From an uncultured Bacilli bacterium (GTDB taxonomy: Bacteria > Bacillota_I > Bacilli_A > RF39 > UBA660): 64,000 nt of DNA. Both the position numbers and the translations under genes were made by a program. The notes below the pieces were generated by a model. That model was not told the DNA's origin. It did no database searches and saw only the letters and a list, made by a program, of their open reading frames with translations. This document shows positions 1 through 8,096 of the stretch, one piece after another. The stretch covers positions 248,001 to 312,000 of the forward strand of contig CAKOHZ010000001.1 in assembly GCA_934086315.1 (NCBI GenBank), in the 5' to 3' direction. The stretch's first letter is position 1; each line of letters opens with the position of its first letter.

Positions 1-639
1 TGTCAAGTTGCAGCATTAAAAATTTTTTTGCAGGAAGATTATGATAATTTATTCACTATAGACTTTATATGTCATGGGGTTGGATCCTTAAAAGTTTTAA
101 ACTATCATTTAAATGATATTATAAAAAGTACAAAATCTAAAGAAATCAAAAGTATTAATTTTAGAGATAAATCTACAGGGTGGAATAAATTTAGCATGTC
201 AATAAACACTGAAAAAGAAAAGTATAGTAAAATTCATAGTGAAGATAATTTTATGAAAACGTTTCTATACAATTTATGTTTAAGAGAATCATGTTATCAA
301 TGTAAGTTCAAACAAAATAATAGGTGGTCAGATATTACATTAGCAGACTTCTGGGGAATTAATAAGGTTATAGAAAATTTTGACGATGATATAGGTACGA
401 GTGCTATAATAATAAATACAAAAAAAGGAAAAGATAAATTTGATTTGATAAAAAATCATATGTTATTGTCAAAAGTTGAGTATGAAGAAATAAATAAAAA
501 TAATATTAGTCTATCAAATACATCACTTTATAACAAATATAGGGATGAATTTATAAACAATGTTATAGAGAATAAAACATTACAAAAATTAGATAATAAT
601 TATTTTAGGAGAGAAAATGGAGAAAAATATAATAAATAA
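1..639 (+). CDS. F420 hydrogenase/dehydrogenase beta-subunit-like protein (5' truncated by window edge)
   Basis: The frame is open from base 1, and CQVAALK followed by DFICHGV matches the PCQxAGLK...DLICHGVPS signature of the FrhB/FdhB C-terminal family, so the gene begins upstream and the TTG at 28 is not its start. FRDKSTGW and the Cys-x2-Cys pair (SCYQCKF), with DITLADFWG after it, are further family marks. Members in capsule and O-antigen loci are thought to be flavin/Fe-S oxidoreductases that modify sugars or pyruvylated glycans; the substrate here cannot be read. The 3' end overlaps the next gene by 23 bases, so the two are co-translated. The iron-sulfur N-terminus lies outside the window. 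Confidence 0.8.
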   Translation, partial: CQVAALKIFLQEDYDNLFTIDFICHGVGSLKVLNYHLNDIIKSTKSKEIKSINFRDKSTGWNKFSMSINTEKEKYSKIHSEDNFMKTFLYNLCLRESCYQCKFKQNNRWSDITLADFWGINKVIENFDDDIGTSAIIINTKKGKDKFDLIKNHMLLSKVEYEEINKNNISLSNTSLYNKYRDEFINNVIENKTLQKLDNNYFRRENGEKYNK

Positions 640-1666
640 TATAGATTTTCATAATTTACCTGAAGATGAATATAGAAAGGAAAATCGTATTTTAAGTTTA
701 AATGAAAATATATATGGATGTTCAAAAAAAGTTAAAAAAGTATTAAAGAAAACAATAAATGTTTCAGAATATCCAGATGATAATTGCACTAAACTAAGAA
801 AGAAAATATCTGAATTGGTTAATATTGACGCAAATAGAATAATTGTAGGTAATGGATCAGGAGAACTTTTGCAAATAATTTCAAGGACATATATTGAAGA
901 TGGAGACGAAGTAATAACTTGTGTACCAACATATCCTTATTATTTTGTAGAAACTATTATAGAAAAGGGAAAATTAATTTCAGTTCCATTGAAGAACTTT
1001 AAATTTGATATCGATGGAATATTAAGTGCAATAACAGATAAAACAAAACTAATATATATTACCAATCCAAATAATCCAACTGGGACAATAATAACCAAAG
1101 AAGAACAAAATAAGCTAATAAATAATATTAGAAAAGACATTTTAATAATATTTGATGAAGCATATTATGAATATGTCAGTTCGAATGATTTTCCTAATAC
1201 GATAAATGATGTAAAAAAATATGATAATGTTTGTTTATTAAGAACGTTCTCAAAAGCGTATGGTCTTGCTTCAATGAGAATAGGTTATTTAATTGGCAGC
1301 TATAAAACTATAGAATGTCTTAATAAAGTTAGGCTTACATTCAATGTTTCACAGTTATCACAAATGGCAGCGATTGCAGCATTAGAAGATCAAGATTTCA
1401 TAAAAAAATGTAAAAGTAAAAATAATAACATGAAAAATTATCTATATAATTGTTTAGATAATTTGAAAATTAAATATGTAGTTTCTGAGACAAATTTTGT
1501 TTTTATAGAGGTAAATACTGATATTATAAATAATATAAAAAATAAGAAAATAAGTGTTAAAAGCTATAATTTCAATGATAAAAAATATATAAGGCTAAGT
1601 TTAGGCGTTAAAAAGGATATTAAAAAAATAATTAAAATTATAAATGAAACTATAAATGGTAAATAA
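617..1666 (+). CDS. Histidinol-phosphate aminotransferase-like PLP enzyme
   Basis: A 349-aa fold-type I PLP aminotransferase of the HisC subfamily. Visible marks are the cofactor loop GNGSGELLQ, the ITNPNNPTG motif, FDEAYYEY, and the PLP-lysine segment TFSKAYGLASMRIGYLIG. The start ATG at 617 has AGGAGAG just upstream and lies inside the preceding gene, so the pair is an operon. No other histidine genes are present; HisC-like proteins in polysaccharide loci usually aminate a sugar or phosphonate/alcohol-phosphate intermediate, so a role in surface glycan decoration is inferred from context. It is followed at once by a strong terminator that ends the operon. Confidence 0.85.
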   Translation: MEKNIINNIDFHNLPEDEYRKENRILSLNENIYGCSKKVKKVLKKTINVSEYPDDNCTKLRKKISELVNIDANRIIVGNGSGELLQIISRTYIEDGDEVITCVPTYPYYFVETIIEKGKLISVPLKNFKFDIDGILSAITDKTKLIYITNPNNPTGTIITKEEQNKLINNIRKDILIIFDEAYYEYVSSNDFPNTINDVKKYDNVCLLRTFSKAYGLASMRIGYLIGSYKTIECLNKVRLTFNVSQLSQMAAIAALEDQDFIKKCKSKNNNMKNYLYNCLDNLKIKYVVSETNFVFIEVNTDIINNIKNKKISVKSYNFNDKKYIRLSLGVKKDIKKIIKIINETINGK

Positions 1667-1672
1667 TAATTC

Positions 1673-1704
1673 AAAACATATATTAGCAAAATATATGTTT
1701 TTTC
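1673..1704 (+). terminator. Rho-independent terminator, left copy of a duplicated segment
   Basis: An 11-bp perfect stem (AAACATATATT at 1674-1684 with AATATATGTTT at 1690-1700), a 5-nt loop and a T run. The 49 bases 1673-1721 are identical to 5775-5823. Confidence 0.85.
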
Positions 1705-1712
1705 ATACAATA

Positions 1713-1850
1713 AATTAGGTGTTTCTGTTGCATTAACAAGAGATAGTGATGTAACATTAACTCCAAAAGAAAGAGTAAACAAAAGTACAAATTTTTTTGT
1801 TGATAGTAAAGATGTAGTAGTTCTTCTAATCACTTGAACCCAGGCGATGA
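1713..1850 (+). pseudogene. Decayed 5' remnant of the Amidase_3 gene
   Basis: This stretch aligns with the 5' part of the amidase at 5829. The match jumps from AATTAGG at 5815-5821 to a second AATTAGG at 5956-5962, which removes 141 bp including the start codon. The rest (codons for the RDSDVTLTPKERVNK region through the SNHLN region) carries scattered substitutions and frameshifts, and similarity stops at the CAGG that matches the recombinase attachment core of the intact copy. It is too degenerate to encode an enzyme. The remaining intergenic bases to 1948 hold a possible TTGACA/TAGTAT-type promoter near 1873 with no gene after it. Confidence 0.75.
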
Positions 1851-1948
1851 AAGGATTAATATTATTGACAAATTTAATTAGACATTTATAGTATTATGTT
1901 TGAATAAAGCAATCGGTTATTATAATTAATCAAAATAGAATTAAATAA

Positions 1949-1975
1949 AAAGATGCATAACAATTATGCATCTTT
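1949..1975. terminator. Bidirectional terminator
   Basis: A 12-bp stem, AAAGATGCATAA and TTATGCATCTTT, around a CAA loop; A-rich on one side and T-rich on the other. It overlaps the stop codon of the minus-strand DUF2188 gene. Confidence 0.75.
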
Positions 1976-2207
1976 AATAAACTCTATCCTTAGGTGGATG
2001 GGGATCGTTTCCATAAGAATCTTTATCTTGAATTTTACCGTTCAAGCCATGGATTACTAATTCTGATTTTTGATTCTTAGCTATAATTCTACCATAATCT
2101 ATTGCATCTTGCTTAGTTGGCAATATTCTAGTAGGTTTTGAATTTCCTGCTCCAATAACATTCCATCCTCCATTTGGATTATGAGTTATATGTTGTTCTT
2201 TTCTCAT
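1974..2207 (-). CDS. DUF2188 domain protein
   Basis: A 77-aa protein covering essentially the whole DUF2188 domain: an N-terminal HITHNPNGGWNV strand, then a central helix (TKQDAIDYGRIIAKNQ), then ELVIHGLNGKI and DSYGNDPHPPKD, which are the family's most conserved pieces. No biochemical role is established for the family; such genes are common in phages, plasmids and accessory islands. The ribosome site is AAAGGA, about 10 bases before the ATG. It is a single gene that ends in its own hairpin and faces away from the RloAB-like pair, so it is probably an independent passenger of the insertion hotspot. Confidence 0.85.
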   Translation of the reverse strand: MRKEQHITHNPNGGWNVIGAGNSKPTRILPTKQDAIDYGRIIAKNQKSELVIHGLNGKIQDKDSYGNDPHPPKDRVY

Positions 2208-2244
2208 ATTATATGTATCCTTTCTGCTAAAAAACTAAAATATT

Positions 2245-2272
2245 TTGCATTTTAGAAAGAATGTGATATAAT
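2245..2272 (+). promoter_or_regulatory. Putative promoter with no convincing gene
   Basis: TTGCAT, a 16-base spacer and TATAAT preceded by TGA (extended -10). It lies in the 300-base gap 2208-2508. The 68-codon frame starting at 2278 five bases after it reads as low-complexity Phe/Leu/Lys sequence and is probably not a gene. Confidence 0.45.
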
Positions 2273-2451
2273 TACTTATGGTTGGAGAAATAGTTATATC
2301 ATTTAGCTATTTTCTTTTTTTATCTAAATTTTTTCATTTAGACAACTACATTTTATCATTTAATTTTGATAAGGTCAATCAAAAATTCAGAAAAAATGTG
2401 AAAAAATCACACGAAACACTTGAAATCAATTCAAAAACATGTATAATAATC

Positions 2452-2480
2452 TTCACAAATGAGAAAAAATATAATATAAT
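2452..2480 (+). promoter_or_regulatory. Promoter of the RloAB-like pair
   Basis: TTCACA at 2452-2457 and TATAAT at 2475-2480 with a 17-base spacer, followed by a GGAGG ribosome site ahead of the ATG at 2509. Confidence 0.55.
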
Positions 2481-2508
2481 GTAATAAAGTAGGATTGGAG
2501 GATATAAA

Positions 2509-3816
2509 ATGTTAATAGGATTTAAGGTGAAGAATTTTAAATCATTTAGGGATTTGCAACACTTTTCTTTAATTGCAGGAAAAGTAAGAAATAATGAAAA
2601 CCATATTGTTGAAAAAAACAATAAAAAAATATTAAAGTTTTCAGGAATATATGGTGCAAATGGTAGTGGTAAAAGCAATCTAATAATTGCAATGGATTTT
2701 ATTCATGACATATTAAATTTTGGTACAAATCTTATAGTTGAAAACTTATACTTTAGAGGAGAAGAAATATTAATGGAAGAACCTTCATATTTTGAATATG
2801 AACTTTTGATTAATGAAAAGTTGTATTCATACGGATTTGAAATTATTATTCATGAAAGAAAAATTATATCGGAATGGTTAATTGATATGACTGCTACAAA
2901 GAAAAGAATTTTGTTTGATAGAAATATAACCAAAGGTGTTTATGAAACATCAAAAAACATAAAAAATAGTAGTGTTATTAATTGCCTAGAAGAAATGCGT
3001 ACTAATTTTTCATTGTTATTTTTAAGTGAGATTATTAGAAGGTCATCGATGTTTAATTTAGAAGATTCTTTTATAGAAGAAGTTGCTAATGTCCATAGTT
3101 TTTTTAAAAACGATTTTATTATAATAAGACCAAATACTCATAGACCAGTTGAGTTATGTTTTATGGATAATAAAGAAGAGAAAATCAAAATGCTACAACA
3201 ATTAGACATAAACATTAAAGAACTGATCGAAGTTGATGAAGAATTGAAGAATATAAAAAATATTTTACCAGATAAAGTTTTTTCGGATTTAATAAATGAA
3301 ATTAATAATTTAAAAAATGATAAAAGAAGAGGAATGTCTTTGACAGTAGGAAATAATGTTTATATATTTAGTATTGACGGAAATGGAGAATTAAAAATAA
3401 AGTCGTTAAAGTTTAAGCATAAAAACTGTAGCGATGAATTTGGAGCATATGAAGAATCAGACGGAACTATAAGAATATTTGAATTACTAGATATTGTTTT
3501 CTCTAAAGGCAAAGTGTATGCTATTGATGAATTGGATAATAGCTTACATCCACTATTAGTTAATGGATTTTTATCAAAGTTTTTAAAAACAAACAATGAC
3601 ACACAATTAATTGCAACTACACACGAGTCTAAAACATTAGATTTTGACCTAGTAAGAAGGGATGAAATTTGGTTTGTTGAAAAAAATATTGATTGTTCTT
3701 CAAACTTATATTCATTAGAAGAGTTTAAAGATGTTGCTAGATTTGATAGAAAAATAGATAAAGCATATATGGAAGGTAGATTTGGTGGCATTGCCAATAT
3801 AGATATTGATGAGTAG
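2509..3816 (+). CDS. RloA-like AAA ATPase (AAA_15/AAA_21)
   Basis: A 435-aa SMC/OLD-style ATPase. It begins with the family's LIGFKVKNFKSF strand, has Walker A GANGSGKS at residues 49-56, a signature-like EFGAYEESDGT segment near residue 310, Walker B AIDELDNSLHP near 337, and the TTHES switch near 366. It overlaps the TOPRIM-like RloB gene by 8 bases, the usual arrangement of RloA/RloB-type and PARIS-like two-gene anti-phage systems. In those systems the ATPase is thought to sense infection and release or activate the nuclease partner. Assignment to RloAB rather than another AAA-TOPRIM system rests on the partner; the sensed trigger is unknown. Confidence 0.75.
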   Translation: MLIGFKVKNFKSFRDLQHFSLIAGKVRNNENHIVEKNNKKILKFSGIYGANGSGKSNLIIAMDFIHDILNFGTNLIVENLYFRGEEILMEEPSYFEYELLINEKLYSYGFEIIIHERKIISEWLIDMTATKKRILFDRNITKGVYETSKNIKNSSVINCLEEMRTNFSLLFLSEIIRRSSMFNLEDSFIEEVANVHSFFKNDFIIIRPNTHRPVELCFMDNKEEKIKMLQQLDINIKELIEVDEELKNIKNILPDKVFSDLINEINNLKNDKRRGMSLTVGNNVYIFSIDGNGELKIKSLKFKHKNCSDEFGAYEESDGTIRIFELLDIVFSKGKVYAIDELDNSLHPLLVNGFLSKFLKTNNDTQLIATTHESKTLDFDLVRRDEIWFVEKNIDCSSNLYSLEEFKDVARFDRKIDKAYMEGRFGGIANIDIDE

Positions 3817-4693
3817 AATAGAAAGTGAATTTGGTAAGGAAAGAGAAACTGAAGTGTTTTCAGTTAAGCCCAAGTATTATATTTTTTCTGAAGGTGAGGA
3901 AACTGAAAGAAAATATTTTAAAAATTTAAATAAATCTATGCTTTCTAAAAATGTTGAAATTATTAATGTACTTAGAGATTATGCAAAATCTGGTAACAGT
4001 AATCCTTCTGATATTATAAATCTAATTGATGAATTATTAATTGTAGATGATGATAAAATTACAATAAAAGAATTAAAAAATAAATTAAGAAATTGGGGTC
4101 ATGAATGTAATCGTGATATTCAATATATTTTAAATATGATCGCTTCAACTTATAGAGATAAAAAGGTTTTTAAATATAAAGAATTAAAAAAAATTGTCCT
4201 TGAGTTATTTTCTGGGGAAATTTATTCTGATTTATCAAAGAACTTTATGAAATATTTGTTGTGGCAAAATTGTACATTTTCTCCTATAACTGATAAAATA
4301 TGTCTTGTTGTTGACAGGGACAATAAAAGTTTCTCTAAGGAACAATATAATGAAGTAACTATTTTTTGTAAAAAAAATAATGTTGATTTTTATGTTAGTA
4401 ACCCATGTTTTGAATTTTGGCTATATCTTCATTTTCGTGAAGTTGAAAAAGAAAACCCAACCATCTTATTAAAAAATAAATATGTTACATCTGATAAAAG
4501 ATATATCGAGAAAAAATTGAACAAGTTGTGTGGCTATACAAAGAATAAAATTAATTTTGCATTATTGGAACCAAATATTAAAAAGGCAATTAAACGTGAA
4601 AAAAAATATGAAGAAAATATAATTGGCTTGGAAAATAAACTAGGTACTAATGTCGGTAAGCTAGTAAATGAAATCATAAATGCTAAATATTAA
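3809..4693 (+). CDS. RloB-like TOPRIM-type effector
   Basis: A 294-aa protein. The chosen ATG at 3809 sits inside the upstream stop (ATGAGTAG); a TTG three bases earlier is possible. The YYIFSEGEETERKYF segment near residue 27 is the RloB/TOPRIM glutamate loop, CLVVDRDNKSF near residue 170 is the Asp-x-Asp loop, and SNPCFEFWLYLHF near 195 is the most typical RloB motif. By family knowledge it is a probable metal-dependent nuclease that acts with the ATPase encoded just upstream. It is somewhat longer than a minimal RloB because of an inserted helical segment at about residues 60-155. The translational overlap implies a stoichiometric partner. Confidence 0.75.
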   Translation: MSRIESEFGKERETEVFSVKPKYYIFSEGEETERKYFKNLNKSMLSKNVEIINVLRDYAKSGNSNPSDIINLIDELLIVDDDKITIKELKNKLRNWGHECNRDIQYILNMIASTYRDKKVFKYKELKKIVLELFSGEIYSDLSKNFMKYLLWQNCTFSPITDKICLVVDRDNKSFSKEQYNEVTIFCKKNNVDFYVSNPCFEFWLYLHFREVEKENPTILLKNKYVTSDKRYIEKKLNKLCGYTKNKINFALLEPNIKKAIKREKKYEENIIGLENKLGTNVGKLVNEIINAKY

Positions 4694-4741
4694 ATAATCT
4701 GTTTTTAAACAACAATATTTTATAAAAGCATAAAGTTTCAA

Positions 4742-4756
4742 TGATATAATAAATAT
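4742..4756 (+). promoter_or_regulatory. Extended -10 promoter placing the start codon at +1
   Basis: TGA-TATAAT (4742-4750) is followed by six bases and then the ATG at 4757. Transcription would begin at the start codon itself; no ribosome site can be present. Confidence 0.55.
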
Positions 4757-5767
4757 ATGAATGAATTAATAGAAAAAGTAGTTCTTTATTTAAAAAAAAG
4801 AAAGGTAGAATATGATTTTATATTTTTTGAAAAAGAAAAAAAATATAAAATTTCAAATTCTATTAAAGAAAATAACGCGATAAAATTTATGTGGAAAAAG
4901 GATAGTGTAAATAAATTAATATTAGACCTAACAAATGCTGGATTATCATTAGAACTATCTACTAATAAAAAAGATATAACCGATATCACTATATATAAAA
5001 TAAAAGATGTAAATTATTATTTAATTATAATATTAGCAATTAATTCACACGTTCAATTACCACAACTATTATTAAAAAATTATAGAACTGATAATGATTT
5101 ATATTACTTAGATATAAAATTAAAAAAAATATTAAAAAAATCGGTAAAAAAATATAATGCTAAGTTTGGATATTATTCAATATCATTTGAAAATTATTTA
5201 AATAAAAACTACGAAAAATTAATCGATAACATAATTAAAACAATTAAACCTTTTATTAATCAAGAAGTTTCTACAGTAACCATAGATAATCTAACATTAA
5301 AAATTAATAAATTATTTTTAATGGCAATTGCACGAAATCCAAAATATGTAAAAGAAGTAAATGATGTAAGCACATCTGCTCAATTATTTGAAAATGGTTA
5401 TAGTACAGAGGACATACTTGTGCTAGGAGAAAGTATACAAAATAATTTTATCAGAGGATATAAACCAATTCTTATTGTAAATTATACAAAAAGGAATTTG
5501 GTTACATTGAAATCACTTATCTCAAATATAAGTATAGATGGTGGAAATAAATGCATGGTAATGTTACTACATCCAAAATTTGCAATTGCATTAATTCCGA
5601 TTAAATATTATGAAGAAATAATAAAAAAAGAAGGTAATCAAACATATTTTAGACTTGATGAAGAAAAAGATTTAATTGAAATGAATAAACAAATATATTA
5701 CAATGGCAAATTGAATAATGAAGATATTATAGGAATAAAAAGAGATTTAGAAGAGTTAATAAAATAA
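4757..5767 (+). CDS. Protein of unknown function, 336 aa, beside RloAB-like genes
   Basis: Not confidently recognised. It is a soluble, Lys/Asn/Ile-rich protein without membrane segments. The N-terminal half is variable-looking. The C-terminal half (about residues 180-310) has helices with LFLMAIARNPKYVKEVN and a later KCMVMLLHPKFAIALIP strand, which recalls the C-terminal layout of DUF4238 proteins; that link is weak. It has its own extended -10 directly before the ATG and apparently no leader, so it is probably transcribed apart from the RloAB-like pair. It ends just before a strong terminator. A third defence-associated component is possible but not shown. Confidence 0.6.
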   Translation: MNELIEKVVLYLKKRKVEYDFIFFEKEKKYKISNSIKENNAIKFMWKKDSVNKLILDLTNAGLSLELSTNKKDITDITIYKIKDVNYYLIIILAINSHVQLPQLLLKNYRTDNDLYYLDIKLKKILKKSVKKYNAKFGYYSISFENYLNKNYEKLIDNIIKTIKPFINQEVSTVTIDNLTLKINKLFLMAIARNPKYVKEVNDVSTSAQLFENGYSTEDILVLGESIQNNFIRGYKPILIVNYTKRNLVTLKSLISNISIDGGNKCMVMLLHPKFAIALIPIKYYEEIIKKEGNQTYFRLDEEKDLIEMNKQIYYNGKLNNEDIIGIKRDLEELIK

Positions 5768-5774
5768 TCAACTT

Positions 5775-5805
5775 AAAACATATATTAGCAAAATATATGT
5801 TTTTT
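5775..5805 (+). terminator. Rho-independent terminator, right copy of the duplicated segment
   Basis: Identical to the hairpin at 1673-1704 (stem 5776-5786 with 5792-5802, then T run). Confidence 0.85.
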
Positions 5806-5828
5806 CATACAATAAATTAGGTGATTAT

Positions 5829-6131
5829 ATGGCTTTGAAAGGAATTGTTATAGATCCAGGACATGGTGGAACTGATCCTGGGGCAGTCTCTAATGGACTT
5901 AAAGAAAAAGATTTCACACTTCGCATTAGTAAGTATATGTATGATAGACTAAAAGAATTAGGAGTACCTGTTAGATTAACAAGAGATAGTGATGTAACAT
6001 TAACTCCAAAAGAAAGAGTAAACAAAGTACAAAGTTTTTTTGGTGATAGTAAAGATGTAGTAGTTGTTTCTAATCACTTGAATGCAGGAGGAGGCAATAA
6101 TCATTGTGTAACGACTATGTATAACGATTAA
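5829..6131 (+). pseudogene. N-acetylmuramoyl-L-alanine amidase, N-terminal part, interrupted by the element
   Basis: The first 87-88 residues are the N-terminal half of an Amidase_3 (zinc amidase) domain: IDPGHGGTDPGA with zinc ligand His12, Glu26 in GLKEKDF, and the third ligand His83 in SNHLNAGG. The true gene continues at 18,934; from 6092 on the frame reads 13 foreign codons of element DNA before TAA. The remainder, including catalytic Glu and all LysM repeats, lies 12.8 kb away. The fragment lacks the catalytic base and cannot be active alone. Ribosome site AGGTGAT precedes the ATG. Confidence 0.9.
6067..6117 (+). other. Left attachment junction (attL) of the serine-recombinase element
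   Basis: Host amidase sequence runs to GCAGGA and the core GG (6090-6091). Element sequence begins AGGCAATAATC (6092-6102) and continues TGTAACG. The element arm is the inverted repeat of the right end. Confidence 0.85.
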
Positions 6132-6151
6132 AGCCAAAAATATAGTAAGAA

Positions 6152-6502
6152 ATGGAGATTAGTTATAATATGAGTTACACAAAGGATAAAGAATTAATGG
6201 ATGAAGAAAATATATCAGATAAAGAATTTCAAGAAAAGTATTTACCTTTCTATGATAATTTTGAAGAGTATATGATTAGATATGTAATACCAGATGCAGT
6301 AGCATTTTATATTGCAAATAGTTATTCAAGAGGATGCTTAGATGATAGTAAACTATATAATCATATTAATTCTGCAGTAGATATTTTTAATTGTAGATGC
6401 GATATTGATATTATAATTCCATCCATAGAAAAGATATTAAATATAAAATATAATCTAAAAATCACTGGTAGAAATCCATTAAAACTGGAAAAATATTATT
6501 AA
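6152..6502 (+). CDS. Unknown 116-aa protein at the left end of the element
   Basis: Not recognised. Acidic N-terminus, no membrane segment; C-terminal half has two Cys (NCRCDID) and ends in a basic LKITGRNPLKLEKYY. The start could also be the ATG at 6170; neither has a clear ribosome site. It lies 60 bases inside attL and converges on the AAA ATPase gene with a shared terminator. Being first inside the junction, it may once have been read from the amidase promoter. Confidence 0.5.
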   Translation: MEISYNMSYTKDKELMDEENISDKEFQEKYLPFYDNFEEYMIRYVIPDAVAFYIANSYSRGCLDDSKLYNHINSAVDIFNCRCDIDIIIPSIEKILNIKYNLKITGRNPLKLEKYY

Positions 6503-6506
6503 ACAA

Positions 6507-6536
6507 AAAAAGATTCAAACTAAACTGAATCTTTTT
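6507..6536. terminator. Bidirectional terminator between convergent genes
   Basis: AAAAAGATTCA and TGAATCTTTTT form an 11-bp stem around an 8-nt loop. Confidence 0.8.
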
Positions 6537-6537
6537 A

Positions 6538-7773
6538 TTAATTATTTAAAAAATGTTTTATTTTATTTAAATCGGGATTTTTAATTAACAAATCTTCAAT
6601 CCAAGCTTTTTCAGGATTTTTATCTTTTGTAATTATATTGTTTTTTATAGCGTTACTTATACTAGATATATAATAATTGTTATTTTTATTATTAATATAA
6701 TATAATTGATCATTTGTCATAGAAAAGGCAACAAATGGCGAATGTGTTGTAAATATCAATTGAGAAAAATGATTAAAATCCTTTGAAGAATTTAAATTTA
6801 TTAAAAAATTTACTAGTGTTGGGTGAAGGCTTAATTCTATTTCATCAATAAGCAATAAATTATTTTTTTCTAATGCATCTAGAATAATAGATCCTATAAC
6901 TAATATTTTTCTAGTTCCGTTTGATAATTGAGGAAAAGTTAAGAAAGTTTTTTTTGAATTCCAAAATAAGATTTTTGGTTTTTTTTCATTTTCATCAAGT
7001 GTAACATCAATTATTTTATCATCTGCAATGTTACATAGTTCAATAAACTTATTACCATGTTTATTAAAGGCTTCAAGCAAATCTACACCTTCACTACCAT
7101 CCAAATACGATACATGCTTTATCATTTCATTAAAAAATGTATTATAATACTTAATTCTATCATCAATATTTTTTTCTTGATTTTTACTATTGTTGTTTTG
7201 GTATAACAAAGTAGTAGTTATTTCACTTTCAATAATATTATTTGCTAAACAGATAACTTCATTTTTCTTACTGTCAAAATTTTTTTTATACTCTAATTTT
7301 TCTAATAAAACGCCGGATTCCTTATAATTGCTTTTGTACATTAATGTATAAGTATATATACCTGAAATATTATTTTTCCTTTTTGGTATAAATAATTCTA
7401 AAACTATAGTACTTTTATCTTTAGAACGAAGATTATTTTGTTCTCCAAGCTTTAAAGTATTTATATCTATTAAAAATTTTTTTAATTCTTCTGGTGTCAT
7501 TCTTTTTATAAAACTATCAAAATCTTTGTTATTCGAAATGCTTTTCCTATGAGGAAACAAAAGAAAATCTTGCACAGTTTCTATAGCATTTAATATACTT
7601 GTTTTACCACTTGCGTTACTACCAATTATGCATATATTTTTTAATATCTTTGTTTTTTCAGAAATTTTCGAAATATCATTATTAGAATGTTTAATTTTAT
7701 TTGATGCAATACAAGAAATATTAATATTATTACTTACACCTTTATAGTTGTCTATTTTAATATTTAAAAGCAT
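6538..7773 (-). CDS. Stand-alone AAA ATPase (AAA_15/AAA_21, RloA/OLD-like)
   Basis: A 411-aa ATPase starting MLLNIKIDNYKGV, with Walker A GSNASGKT at residues 51-58, a signature-like QLSNGTRKILVIGS segment near 285, Walker B LLLIDEIELSLHP near 305, and the switch FTTHSPFVA near 340. A long helical insertion separates Walker A and B. It is the same broad class as the ATPase at 2509 but clearly diverged, and it has no nuclease neighbour: the flanking genes are an unknown small protein and, divergently, a DUF3892 protein. Such orphan ATPases are common in defence islands; the partner, if any, may be the 116-aa product that converges on it. Confidence 0.75.
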   Translation of the reverse strand: MLLNIKIDNYKGVSNNINISCIASNKIKHSNNDISKISEKTKILKNICIIGSNASGKTSILNAIETVQDFLLFPHRKSISNNKDFDSFIKRMTPEELKKFLIDINTLKLGEQNNLRSKDKSTIVLELFIPKRKNNISGIYTYTLMYKSNYKESGVLLEKLEYKKNFDSKKNEVICLANNIIESEITTTLLYQNNNSKNQEKNIDDRIKYYNTFFNEMIKHVSYLDGSEGVDLLEAFNKHGNKFIELCNIADDKIIDVTLDENEKKPKILFWNSKKTFLTFPQLSNGTRKILVIGSIILDALEKNNLLLIDEIELSLHPTLVNFLINLNSSKDFNHFSQLIFTTHSPFVAFSMTNDQLYYINNKNNNYYISSISNAIKNNIITKDKNPEKAWIEDLLIKNPDLNKIKHFLNN

Positions 7774-7909
7774 AATTACACCTCAAAATAATTATATAAT
7801 TTTCTGCTACAAAAGTCAATATTATTAGTCAAAAAAGACTAGCAATATTTTAAATAAATGTAAATGTGTATTCAAAAATATATTTTGTTAGTTAGAAATG
7901 ACTTGAAAC

Positions 7910-7938
7910 TTGACAAAATATGCATATTGATATATAAT
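7910..7938 (+). promoter_or_regulatory. Consensus sigma-A promoter
   Basis: TTGACA at 7910-7915, exactly 17 bases, TATAAT at 7933-7938: a perfect consensus. It would start an RNA near 7945, about 150 bases ahead of the DUF3892 gene. Confidence 0.8.
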
Positions 7939-7996
7939 GAATGCATACAAGGGTATTTGAGAAGTATTTTACGTATATGAGTTCTTGTATAAAAAA

Positions 7997-8034
7997 ATAG
8001 TTTCAGTGAATGTGAAACTATAGGTCCGACACCT
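7997..8034 (+). promoter_or_regulatory. Structured leader hairpins
   Basis: ATAGTTTCA (7997-8005) pairs with TGAAACTAT (8013-8021) across a 7-nt loop, followed at once by AGGT/ACCT around CCGAC (8022-8034). Both lie in the long leader of the DUF3892 gene. There is no T run, so this is not a plain terminator. The rest of the 7774-8096 gap holds the promoter and nothing else seen. Confidence 0.5.
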
Positions 8035-8096
8035 GTAGTAATTGTAGCATATTTTATCTCAAAGTGCAACATTTGAAGAAACAGAAAGGAGGAAAT

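Noticed and set aside
2278..2484. 68-codon frame five bases after a promoter-like TATAAT
   Set aside because: Low-complexity Phe/Leu/Lys sequence without ribosome site or recognisable pattern; overlaps the region where the RloAB-like promoter sits.
7872..8072. 66-codon minus-strand frame
   Set aside because: Runs antisense through a perfect consensus promoter and structured leader; no ribosome site and no protein-like pattern.
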